64,000 bases of DNA from Prostheceraeus crozeri (Eukaryota > Platyhelminthes > Polycladida > Euryleptidae): assembly GCA_907163375.1 (NCBI GenBank), contig CAJQUW010007039.1:248001-312000 (forward strand), in the 5' to 3' direction. Made by a program: the position numbers and the translations under genes. The first letter of the stretch is position 1; every line of letters starts with the position of its first letter. Shown here one piece after another: positions 29,780-39,844 of the stretch. The notes below the pieces were generated by a model. It did no database searches and was not told where the DNA came from. It saw nothing but the letters and a program-made list of their open reading frames with translations.

Positions 29780-32700
29780 TACTGTTGCAATTCTGAATTC
29801 TTGCAATCGATCAATCAGTAGATTGTTGCAAAAATCTTTTGCTTGTAGTTTTGAAGATCACTCCTAATTTTTGTAAATGCCCTGAATAAGTTAATCAATA
29901 TGAATAACATTCATTGATTACAACGTGCACTCAATACTTCACAGCTCTCAGAATATACTGTTATCTCCTAACTAAAGAATGCATTTGTGTTGATTGTCAT
30001 TAGTTATAGTTAATAATGCTGAAACTTTTCTAGTGTAGGAACTAGAAACCAGGTGTATATGTTATTTGATAATTACATTCAATTTTTATATTGCTCAAAG
30101 TATCGTATGTCGAATTGAATTTATTAACTGCACATCATAGCGAATTCCGGATCGTTAGTTCCTTTTTGATGGAAGCTTCCAGCCTGTAGTTTTCTTACCC
30201 TGAAAGACAGGCACAAATAAGCTGATATGAATAATTGCATACTCGTACAAACAGAATTTGCATGCATGATATCTACAAAGATGGGTTCTTTAAAAAGCAC
30301 CCGCATTTAACAAATGATGACCCAAAAAGCAAAAACATGTTGTTGGTCAAGCCTCATGTGATCTCTCGTATCAAGACAACTTCGTAGATTTGCGCAAATA
30401 TCGTAATGATGTGGATTGTTGGACTCCATTTGCAGACATACCACGTGTACAATGCTCCAGGGTGAAAATACGTTTCTTCCCTCCAAAGAACGCTCTCCAA
30501 GTTGATGATTAAGGAACCATTCTTCAAACTGTCCTCTTTTCTCGAATTCATCTGCTTGTAACTGATGGCTGATCGATATTCTGTACTTTTAGTATTGAAG
30601 CTTCTTTCGCATAACTGGATGAACACTAGACTTGTGAAGACTTGTCGATTCTGCTAATAGTCAAACAAAACCCCGTAATGTGTAGTTTATATTGTAAAAC
30701 TTTCAGACTAATCGGCATGATAGGAGAGCTACCATCTAGCTACCTTTAAGTTAGTAGCGACTTCTGGGTCACTCTGCATTTTGATCCTGTAAGGGCCTAG
30801 TCCTGAAAGGGGATTCGTCTCCATTAACCCTTCTACGGCTGAGTCCGAGTTAATTCATATCGATTGAGCATAAATTATCAGCAGTTGACGGTGACAATGA
30901 GGCGCATCAGGCAAATGAACCCGAGTTAACTGAACTCGGTTTTTACGAAAACTCGATCACTCTTTTTGTAAGTGTTTTTTCCTCCTGAGCAAGTCATGCT
31001 TGAGCATCAATTGAGATTTTGACTTTTGAGATGTAGCATGGTTAAGCTACTTCTCAGATTTAATTATGAAGCGATTGATTCATATTCTCTTCCGCTTCCG
31101 CTTCTAATTGTTAGAGATCGGACATGGGCTACACAACTCCCTATTTCGAGCCCCTTTTTCTTCATTTTCCACTTTTTTTGTGAGTCATAGGTTCTGACGT
31201 TAACACGTCACAGTCTCCACGAACTTCCTGTCGTAAATAATAGCTGACTTGTATGCGTTTTTTTGACTTGCCAAAAAGTCAACTATTTTTCAAATTTACT
31301 GAAAAAACGTCATATTTTCTTAACACGGCTGTATTGAAGAATATTAAACTACCAAGACAGTGTTTGAAAATGATTCAATGAAATTGCCTAGAAGACACAC
31401 CAGTCCGCATTGTGTAAAGTTGCCATTGATATGTTGATGCTGAGTTTCTCTGATTTCGAATGCCAGTATTCTGAGATAATACACTTCCGTTTTCATAATA
31501 ATGAGAAAATTAGAAGTAACTACATTTAGTAGTACAGGTGCCAATTTATAATTAGGTGTAATAGGGTGAGCACTAAGTAACTAACTGTTACTTAACTCAT
31601 ATCAATACTTAAGGTCAAAAGTCAGAAGTGCCTTGCCTCGCCTCTCCCTGACACGCAAATCGCGTCAGTCATTAGTTTCATGATACTTTCGGAAGCGGAA
31701 GCGATCGTCGGACATCCGTTTCCAATGAAAACGATCGCTTTCGCTTCCACATTCCTGTTTAAAAGTCGCCAAAAAACTATTTTCCTTCTTTCTACTCAAG
31801 CACAAACAGAGCCAACAGGAAAATACGTTGCAGTACGTTGTTGTGAAAGGTCACCGAAAGTTAAAGTGATGTAAGCAACAAGAAGCCATTTGGTGAAAAA
31901 GAGTGATAGTAGTAATATGCTAAGTTCGTATTTGCAGAGGGTTGCGCCTAAGGCATGTTATCTTAGGATTGGATGACAATGGATTGCTATCTCAACCTGC
32001 AATATTGTCAATCAATAAGTTCTTTCATGCCAGTGTTTTTATAGCATACTTTCATCTAGTGAGGTCGCAAACTTATGTTCAGAAATTGGGGTAGATAGCC
32101 AGCTAGAACGATTATAATTGGGTTTCAAGCAGTTTATTGACTTCGTTTTGAATTAATCAATCTTTATCCATGCTAATTTATAGCTCTCACGCTGATTATT
32201 CTCAGTCATGGCTTTTGATTATCATGCCTTCGCATAGGAAGAAGGTTCGATTTTTCGTCAAAATGTAAGTTTTGCAGGTTAATTACCTATCTTTAACCGG
32301 TTGACCGGTCCATAAAATAAGATAATCGCTCTTATTTGTAGGGAGCATCTTACATTTGCCTGTTGTGGAATATTATTAAATCAATGTCGGATTTTTGCAA
32401 ATGTTAATGGGTGGTCCACAACACCCCCCCAACAGGTGGCCCATAAGACCCCGAACTTTTGAAAATGACATATTCGTCTCTATTCGGGAAATTTCCTCTG
32501 CAACAATGTGAAACGGGTCTTATGGGAAAATAACATACGGAACCTTGTATCCGCATCCATAGCTAGTGATTAGAACAAAAAATTTGATCCTGGAGCGGAA
32601 TTGGTCTCTATAACCTCTCAAACTCAGGTGGCCCATAATACCCCGCTCTCCCCTATTTGAAAACATCGAGCATCCGTAATGTATTACGCCAATTGTACAC

Positions 32701-33490
32701 ACTAACCTGTGCATTTTATTTTTAACCTGTACAAAACTCCTGCCCTGCCAAATATGTCCGCAATTTGTTGTTTGCAATAACAATCATTTTTAAATTCTTC
32801 ACATAGATATAAAAGTCGATTATTTCTTGCTGTGTGTGAGAACATTTGGAAACCATATCCTGGTCCAAATGTCATTTGTGTACATTATCATCCACTGTAG
32901 TCATATGCGTTTTATCCTCATTTTGGCTTCTAATAGCAATGGACCAGTCAGACTATTCCTCCATGAATCAGACAAATCAACGACATACTTGTTTTCATCT
33001 GAACTGAAGTTTCTCGAATTTTTTTTATTCCGTCGCATACATTTTCAAATACATAAGGGTCCGAATCAGTTGACCTGAATGCAAGAATTTTATTTGAGAT
33101 ATTTCGCAGAATTAGAGTTGAATTTTGCTGCTGAAAGAAAGCAAGCAGCTGAACAGGATTCTTCGGTTATTTTACACGATGCAACTGTTGCGATTCGCGG
33201 TGATATTTTTAATCCCTTGTTTCAGCATTCTTCTGTACGCGCTCACAATATATCCTCCGTCTCGTCCAACAGAGTCACCCTGCCAGAATAATCGCCTATA
33301 CAGAGGCATCTTCCCTGAATTTCTCTTCCATAAGTTGCTGTTCCAATATTGTGAAAGTGAGATGGAGTGAAAGCAAACTTGATACAAGCAAGCAGTATAA
33401 TTGACACGGCGTGTAAACGAAACACTTTCATGACCAACTGCAGATGCTTCACAGTTAAATTGTCGGTGGTCATTTTAATTGTAATTGCTT
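29780..33490. other. Gene-free spacer
   Basis: No coding exon was recognised. A 58-bp near-perfect hairpin lies at 31691-31748. Two copies of CAGGTGGCCCATAAGACCCC-like sequence lie near 32433 and 32626 and may belong to a small DNA element. The rest is AT-rich with short frames lacking any family signal. Confidence 0.35.
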
Positions 33491-33499
33491 TTACTACAT

Positions 33500-33861
33500 G
33501 TATATGAAGACGCGCTCACTTCCGTGTTAAGGATGGGGACGCAATAGTATGCTTTACTGAATAGGGACGCACTTGGGAAATCGAGGGGGCACGCGGAAAA
33601 GGGGGTACCTGTTCCTTTGTTTCAAGATCACATAACCTACGTCCGACTTTCTGATTAGAGGCTATTAATCATCAGTTCGTGAGAGTTGCGAGTTTGTAAA
33701 GGCCTCTCAACACCCCTAGCTTGCCATGCCAGTATGGTTGTATGCTTTTTGTGAGACTAAGGACTGAAATCCACAACATAATCTCAAAGCATTAAGAAAT
33801 AGACTTCCGTGTTTTTGCCCTCTCACGACTGATTTGATTTAGGTGCATGCATATGTCTTTG
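33500..33861. repeat. Tandem repeat unit, copy 1, first part
   Basis: This stretch is homologous to 39415-39750: GAAGACGCG(C/T)TCACTTC, GAATAGGGACGCA, GAGAGTTGC(G/C)AGT, ATCCACAAC(A/T)TAATCTCAAA and GCATG(C/T)ATATGTCTTTG-type blocks occur in the same order. Copy 1 breaks off at GTCTTTG (33855-33861) and resumes at GTCTTTG (39300-39306) after the LINE block; copy 2 is uninterrupted at that point. Confidence 0.75.
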
Positions 33862-33875
33862 CGATCGTGACTAAC

Positions 33876-33904
33876 AGTAGTAGTAGTAGTAGTAGTAGTA
33901 GTAG
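33876..33904. repeat. (AGT)n microsatellite at the LINE 3' end
   Basis: Nearly ten AGT units; on the LINE strand this is a (TAC)n tail closing the 3' untranslated region. Short simple-repeat tails are usual for CR1-group LINEs. Confidence 0.8.
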
Positions 33905-33998
33905 CGTATATATTGTAGGAATGAAAATCACAAAATACATTGAGACATATGCAGATTATACAAATTGGCAGAAGGAAAAAAAAGAAAAGAAGTAGCAT

Positions 33999-36620
33999 TC
34001 AAGTAATCATTGTTTCCATCACATTAATGAAAGAAAGAGTTATGCAATACTGTAACCCACGGGAAAATGAATTAGCACGACGAGCAGTTTTGCAAAATGG
34101 TACTCGAAACTTTCTAGTGAAAGTGAGTCTTTCAGGTACCAGATGATGCAGCGGATGTTCAGTGAATGATTCTGCTCGATGCAGTAGCCGAAAACCAACG
34201 TGTTCAAATTGCACATTTAAAGGAGGAAAAACATCACAGGTACAATCAGATTCACAGATCAGCCGATGTGCTCTTTTCTGGAAACACTCTAGCTTACTTA
34301 TTAATACCGCTGGTAGCTGCCCATAAATCGGTGACGCATACAAAAATATAGCTGTTATGATTGAGTGATATACCAGTTTCAATTCTCTAGGCTGAAGTGT
34401 CTGCTTTAAGCAGCGAACAACATGAAGTCTTTGTGAAGCTATCCTTAAGACACACGAAATTTGATCATTCCATTTCAGTTGGTCATTTATGGCTACACCA
34501 AGTATCCTAGCTGAGTGATCAAGCATGAATCCGGTATTTGCGTTCTCAACAACATTATTTTATTTTCTGATACACAGCTGCTTGCACTTTCGCTCGTTCA
34601 GCTGTAGACCATGACTTTCAAACGTAGATTTGATAAAGTTCATAGTCACACTTGATTGCTTGACAAGTGGAACACGTTCTACAATAGTGACATCGTCGGC
34701 ATATTTGATGCATAAAGTGTTCGAAGATGAAAAGTCAACTGAGCCCATAAACGATGCAAAAAGAAAAGGTCCTAAGACCGAGCCCTGTGGCACCCCGGAA
34801 GGGATATTAATCTCTGGACCATATTGATGCATCAACTTAACTTCCATATTTCGCGAACTGAGGTAAGAGAGCAACCATTGAAGAAAGCCATTGTCAAGAT
34901 CACATTCGTTCAAATAATTTATCAAGCGGTGATGATTGAGTTTGTCGAATGCTTTAGACAAGTCCAAGCAGAAGATATTCACCACTTTGGTATTATTTAC
35001 ATCAGGAAAATCTGTTATGACGTCATGAAGTTCCACTAGTGCTGTTGTCGTAGAACCATATGGGCTATACGCATGCTGACGTTGCCCGTAACATTTGATA
35101 AGCTCACTTTTTACATGATTCAAGACCACCCTTTCAAATACTTTTGAAATTGGAGACAGAAGGGAAATTGGACGGAAATCACTAAGGCTGTGAGATCTTG
35201 TCTTAGGCACTGGGCATCCATACGCACGCTTCAATAATGGAAATGACTTCGCTGAAATTGACGCGTTGAACAATATCGCAAGGGGAACACACAGGAGATG
35301 AGCGCCGATATTCAGCAACTTTGGTGGTATGTGATCGGGTCCAGCAGCCTTCCGTTTATTCATGGTTGTAAGCTCCTTAAAAACACAGTCTGGTGTAACA
35401 TGAAGATTCCATGCGGCGTCTGGAATATCATCGAGATCAATGTCATCCTCATAGTTGTAATTATTAGAGAACTCATCACTCAAGCGATCGATCAGATTAT
35501 CTCCATATTCTGCCAAAAGAGAGCGCCATGGGTCGGAAAGCGACTTGCCACGTATCGTGTTAACAATCTTCCAAAGACCCTTGGCTGACTTGCTGTGCTT
35601 AGAGGCCCATAGTTACTTTGCCTTTACTATCTCGTGTCTAACTTTTTCCTTGTAATGCGGGTACTCAGACCAGTTTCTCGTGCGAAAGGCATGCCATCGT
35701 TTATTAATGAGCAGCTTCAATAGAGGTGTCATCCACTCTTTGTCGCTGTCAGATAAAGAAACTGATTCGCATGGAATGGTCGAGATGCACCATAGAAATA
35801 TGTCATAGAAAGTCTCACACATCATGTCTGCAGTGTGAGCAGTACTGAGACATGAAACGAAATCAATGGACGACAGTCTGTTGAGGTATTCGACAACATA
35901 AGAGCCACGATAATCCCAAATTAAAGTGGACCGGGATGTTGAAGTAATGGGCGCACAGCTTGCTGACAATAAAACGCAGTTGTGGTCTGAATTCTTCAGT
36001 GGAGGTCCGACAGTCGCTACAGGTTCATACATGTTGTTCAAATCACTGTCAATCCAAATTTGATCCAATTTGGCAGTCTTTCGAGTACCATTGGCAACTT
36101 TATTAGTGAGGCATAATTGCTCATTGAGAAAAGCTGTGTGCAGATCATTAAAATCTCCAGCAATTACAAGTTTACAGGCCGGATAAGTGGTCAGAAAAGC
36201 ATCACACTCAAAGACCAGATAGTCTGTAATCGTTCTATGATCAGCGGCGCACAATCCTGGAGGAACGTAAACTGCGCAACAAATTATGCCATAAGCACCA
36301 CAGTTTATTCGAGTGAAGACAACTTCAATAGTTGATGGGATAGTAGTCACTGATGGTAGTAAGCGGGTACAGAAATTCGAGTGAGTCCAAACACATACAC
36401 CACCACCGCTTCGGTCGACGCGATCAGATCGAAAAATCTGAAAATCATCTATTTTTAGTAGACAATCATCTATTTCACTATGAAGCCATGACTCTGTCAC
36501 AATGACAATATGAGGATGAAAGGAAGCGACAGAAAGACGAAGTTCATCTAATTTTGGCATAACAGACCTTGCGTTAGTGAGGAAAATCGAGGGGCATGAT
36601 ACCTGGCTTGATAAAATCAC
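33999..36620 (-). pseudogene. LINE ORF2: AP endonuclease and reverse transcriptase
   Basis: A single frame of 874 codons carries two in-frame stops (TAA at 35613-35615 and at 34560-34562). The N-terminal endonuclease has FLTNARSVMPKLDELR, VIVTESWL, GGGVCVW, LVIAGDFND and LKNSDHNCVLL. The RT follows with KRKAAGPDHIPPKLL, DFRPISLLSPISKVFERV, VNIFCLDLSKAFDKLNHHRL, SGVPQGSVLGPFLF, KYADDVTIV (active-site YADD) and a thumb/C-terminal region LGVAINDQLKWNDQI. It makes DNA copies at nicked target sites. Family features fit the CR1/Jockey-type group. It is inactive as it stands because of the two stops. Confidence 0.85.
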
Positions 36621-37342
36621 TGGCGAAAATTCTGTACTTCGGATCTTAATCGGATTTCACCACGGAGCAACACAACATCAAGACCTTCTTCTCGTCGAGA
36701 CTTCAATTTTTGTCTTAATAAACGATCAGTTTCCTGTTGTGCAGGAGTTAAGTCGGGATGCATATAGACATTTTTATAGCTTGCAGAGCTTCGCAGCTTT
36801 CTCGAATTCCTCAAAACTTCCTGTTTCTTCGATAATGATGAAAAGGTAACTCGCAACATTCGAGAACCACCATTAACGGGCTTTCCAACTCTCCGAACAT
36901 CAGCCACATGTTCTTCCGCATTCATAACATCCATCTCTCCTAATACTTCACAGACGATGTTCTTATCAGATACCAGCCTCTCCATTGCAGTTCCGTGACT
37001 TTCAGGTAAGCCATGTACCATTATGTTATTCATTCTGAATAGCCTTTTATCCACCTCTTGGAGCACGTTTTTGTTGGACTCTTCAATGATATTGTTTACT
37101 TCCAACTTCAAGTGGCTCACTTCTGGTTTAAGGACATCTTGCTTGGTCTGTATGGCACGAACGGAATTTTCAATGTCCGACATTTTCTTGGTTGCCATTT
37201 CGAGCTGCAACCTTAAACCATTGATTTCAGTCCTCAAGGTAGAAAGAATCTCCTGGCTCATTTCCTTGATTAGTTGCTTCACATCAGTTGACTGTGACAG
37301 TTGAGATGATCCAGAACGAGTACGTTTATAGGGAGAAACCAT
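36617..37342 (-). CDS. LINE ORF1: coiled-coil RNA-binding protein
   Basis: This intact 241-residue frame starts at MVSPYKRTRSGSSQ. Residues of about 25-110 form a long coiled coil (LSTLRTEINGLRLQLEMATK, LKLEVNNIIEESNKNVLQEV). Next comes the RRM-like 'RMNNIMVHGLPES', VADVRRVGKP and LRVTFSSLSKKQEVLRNSRK, then a C-terminal YMHPDLTPAQQETDRLLRQK. This arrangement is typical of LINE ORF1 chaperone proteins that coat the element RNA. The stop TGA overlaps the start region of ORF2 (GTGA at 36620-36617), suggesting reinitiation or termination-coupled translation. The frame continues upstream to 37531, but those residues look like non-coding 5' sequence. Confidence 0.75.
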   Translation of the reverse strand: MVSPYKRTRSGSSQLSQSTDVKQLIKEMSQEILSTLRTEINGLRLQLEMATKKMSDIENSVRAIQTKQDVLKPEVSHLKLEVNNIIEESNKNVLQEVDKRLFRMNNIMVHGLPESHGTAMERLVSDKNIVCEVLGEMDVMNAEEHVADVRRVGKPVNGGSRMLRVTFSSLSKKQEVLRNSRKLRSSASYKNVYMHPDLTPAQQETDRLLRQKLKSRREEGLDVVLLRGEIRLRSEVQNFRQ

Positions 37343-37795
37343 ACTGAGAAAATCAGTGGTTGCAAAAAGCAAAATAAGCACAACACAGGAATCGATCACA
37401 CGACAATCAGATGAAAGGCAGAATACCAAACCACTCGACCATGCGGCACAAACCGATGATGCAGAAAACTGATAGCTATTCTGAGAATTCGAAAACTGTC
37501 CAGCGTTCACGTAACCAAACTTTCCAGACAACCGCTATGAGAGAAATTCACCAGTCTTACCAGAAGGTCACGAATCGCAAAGAAATTGGAATAGCTTGAA
37601 AACAGAGAAATGATCGATAGTAAATCCTTCAGAAATGACACCACGGAGAGTAGACAAATCAGATGATGCAAAAAAGATGCAAGAACACAGTGAAAACGGC
37701 GAAAACGTTCACAATACAAGAACGCATCAGGTACACAACCGTCGCACATCAAAATCAGAGATAAGAAAATAAATATAATAAGATAATAAAATAGC

Positions 37796-39299
37796 AGAGA
37801 GGAGCTGGATGACACGGCAGAGAAGCTAAAACAGGTCAGCGAGGAGATAAGTCTCTTGACTAACATCGCCAAGACAAGCTCAATGACTGTCAGTGGAAAT
37901 GTAGAAATCAATGGTGAAGAAGTATATAAAGTTAAGAAGCTCAAGTACAGTGAACTCTCGTTTTAAGAATCACTCGTTATAAGAATAAACTCGTTATTAG
38001 AATCAAATCCATTTTCCCGAAACATTTCTATACGACGTTGTAAGTTTTCTGTTCGCTATAAGAATAATTATCATGTCACTTTCGTTATAAGAATCAATGT
38101 TTAAATAGTCCATCAACAAATTAGTATGAATTACTACGTATTTTGCACTCGTTATAAGAATCAGTGAATGACACTTAAACTTTCATTGGCTGAAATTCCT
38201 ACCAATGGCGTGATCCTACTTTTATTGATTATATTTGCGAATGGACGTCAGATAAAAGTCATGATATCACGATTAACCCTGAAAAGATGAAATCCTCACC
38301 TATTGCGTTATCATACTATACCCATCGATTAGAATTGACAATGTGAGTCATCAGGAGATGACTGCATCCAATCCCGGTTCTTAGGAAGATAGAAGAAGAA
38401 ATCCTAAAACGAGCCGATGACTTTTTTGACTTTTTCAGACTTTTTTGAAGTTGAAGCTGAACTGAAAAAGTGTTTCTCTTGTATTCTTAATTTCTTTAAG
38501 TATGTAAGTGCAACGTGGGTAATAGGAACCACAAAGAAACATCTTCTTTAATAGTTACGTGAGCATTTATCTATACTGATTGCTAATATGGATGTATGTA
38601 TCATCATTACTAAAAATAAAAGGCAAGAGTGTTCATAAAATAAAAACTCTTGTTATAAGAATAATCTCGTTATAAGAATCAAAACATAATTTCCCGATGT
38701 GATTCTTATATCGAGAGTCTACTGTACTTAGGTTCTTACATCACACAAGAAGGAGACAGCACATTGAACATCAAAGCCAGATTCGGACAAGTGCGAAGCA
38801 TAGCTGCTAGATTCTCTGAAGTATGGAAGTCATCAGACCCCGGTATCAACATCAAGATACAACTGGCAAAAATATTAGTGTGGAGTGTTGCTCTTTACGG
38901 ATGTGAAGCCTGGACTCTGGAGAAAGAAGAGGAAAAATGATCAATGTTTTTGAGATGTGGCTCTGGAGGAGAGTTTTGAGAGTTAATTGGACGGAAAGGC
39001 GCACGAACGAATGGGTGAGAAGAAAGATTGGAATCGCGGAAGACGAAAGAATGTTGAAGCATGTCAAAGAAAGAAAGCTTCGCAAGTATGGCCAGTGGAA
39101 AAGTAGAGGAGACAGTCTGGTGCTGGCAACTATCCAAGTAGAAATGTGAGAAAAGCAGACCTTGAAGAATAAAGACAGTGGATATCCAACATTCTCGAGT
39201 GGAGAGGAGGAATCGACCGAACCGAGCGAGGATGACTGCGGTGGAGAGGAATGCCACGCCCCCCTCTTAGGGCTATGGCTGGCTGAACTGAACTGATAC
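37796..39299 (+). mobile_element. RTE-like LINE fragment, 5'-truncated and split by an insertion
   Basis: The coding strand reads ELDDTAEKLKQVSEEISLLT, VSGNVEINGEEVYKVKKLKY up to 37947, then continues after the inserted pogo-like element with YLGSYITQEGDSTLNIKARF, IQLAKILVWSVALYGCEAWT, MWLWRRVLRVNWTERRTNEW and KLRKYGQWKSRGDSLVLATI. This is the thumb and C-terminal region of endonuclease-RT LINEs of the RTE type ('LVWSVALYGCETWT...WTERRTNEWV'). There is a stop after LEKEEEK. The 3' end is TGAACTGAACTGA just before the GTCTTTG junction at 39300. The catalytic palm is missing. Confidence 0.7.
37948..38724. mobile_element. Non-autonomous pogo/Tigger-like element, 777 bp
   Basis: The ends are near-perfect inverted repeats of about 25 bp: CAGTGAACTCTCGTTTTAAG at the left faces the reverse complement CAGTAGACTCTCGATATAAG at the right. 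A TA lies on each side (37946-37947 and 38725-38726). Removing the element and one TA restores the reading frame of the host LINE (KLKY then LGSY). TA target and CAGTxxACTCTCG ends fit the pogo/Tigger group. Inside, CTCGTTATAAGAAT-type motifs recur near both ends; no transposase is present. Confidence 0.85.
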
Positions 39300-39300
39300 G

Positions 39301-39840
39301 TCTTTGATAAGGTGATCATAAGAATTCCCAAAATTTTTGGGCATTTCTGAATTCCTGAAAATTTCGGACCTCGGTCGCTCGCAGCACTGTTATTGTACTT
39401 ATGGTTTTGCTCTACGAAGACGCGTTCACTTCGTGTTGGGTTCTTCTACGAATAGGGACGCAAAAGTGTGCTTATTCCTTTGCTTCAAGACCATATGACC
39501 TACATCCGACTACCTGATGATAGGTTATCAATTCTAACTTGGTGAGAGTTGCCAGTGTGTGAGGGCTCGATCAAAACCGCTAGCTTACCAGAATGGCTCC
39601 ATGCATTTGGTGAGACAGAGATGAATAATGTTCACATCAACGCAGAGTAGGGAGTGGCATCCACAACTTAATCTCAAAGCAGTAAAAAATTGATTTGAGC
39701 TTTTAGTCCTCTCATGGCAGATTTCATTTAAGTGCATGTATGTCTTTGATGAAGTGATCATATAAAATTCCCAAAATCTTTTGACCATTCCTGATTTCCC
39801 GAAAATTTCGGACCTCGGACGCTCGGAGCAGTGCCAATGT
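39301..39840. repeat. Tandem repeat unit, end of copy 1 and complete copy 2
   Basis: The stretch 39300-39410 (GTCTTTGATAAGGTGATCAT, CCCAAAAT, GAAAATTTCGGACCTCGG, GCAG) is the tail of copy 1 and recurs at 39743-39840 as the tail of copy 2. In between, 39415-39742 is homologous to 33500-33854. The unit is about 450 bp. No coding capacity was seen. Confidence 0.75.
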
Positions 39841-39844
39841 AATT

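Larger units (their letters stand above)
33876..37795 (-). mobile_element. CR1-like LINE, near full length
   Basis: The element is about 3.9 kb and reads on the minus strand: a 5' region (about 37795-37343), ORF1 with a coiled coil, ORF2 with AP endonuclease and reverse transcriptase, a 120-bp 3' region and a (TAC)n tail. ORF1 and ORF2 overlap at a GTGA. Only two in-frame stops interrupt ORF2 and there is no frameshift over 2.6 kb, so the copy is young compared with its surroundings. The 5' border is placed where RTE-like sequence of the opposite orientation begins. Confidence 0.75.

Noticed and set aside
37507-37944. 145-residue hydrophobic minus-strand ORF
   Set aside because: It is antisense to the RTE-like coding sequence in its upstream part and runs through the LINE 5' region; composition reflects purine-rich opposite-strand sequence.
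38852-39331. 159- and 120-residue minus-strand ORFs
   Set aside because: They lie antisense to the RTE-like LINE C-terminal coding region, which has a clear family match.
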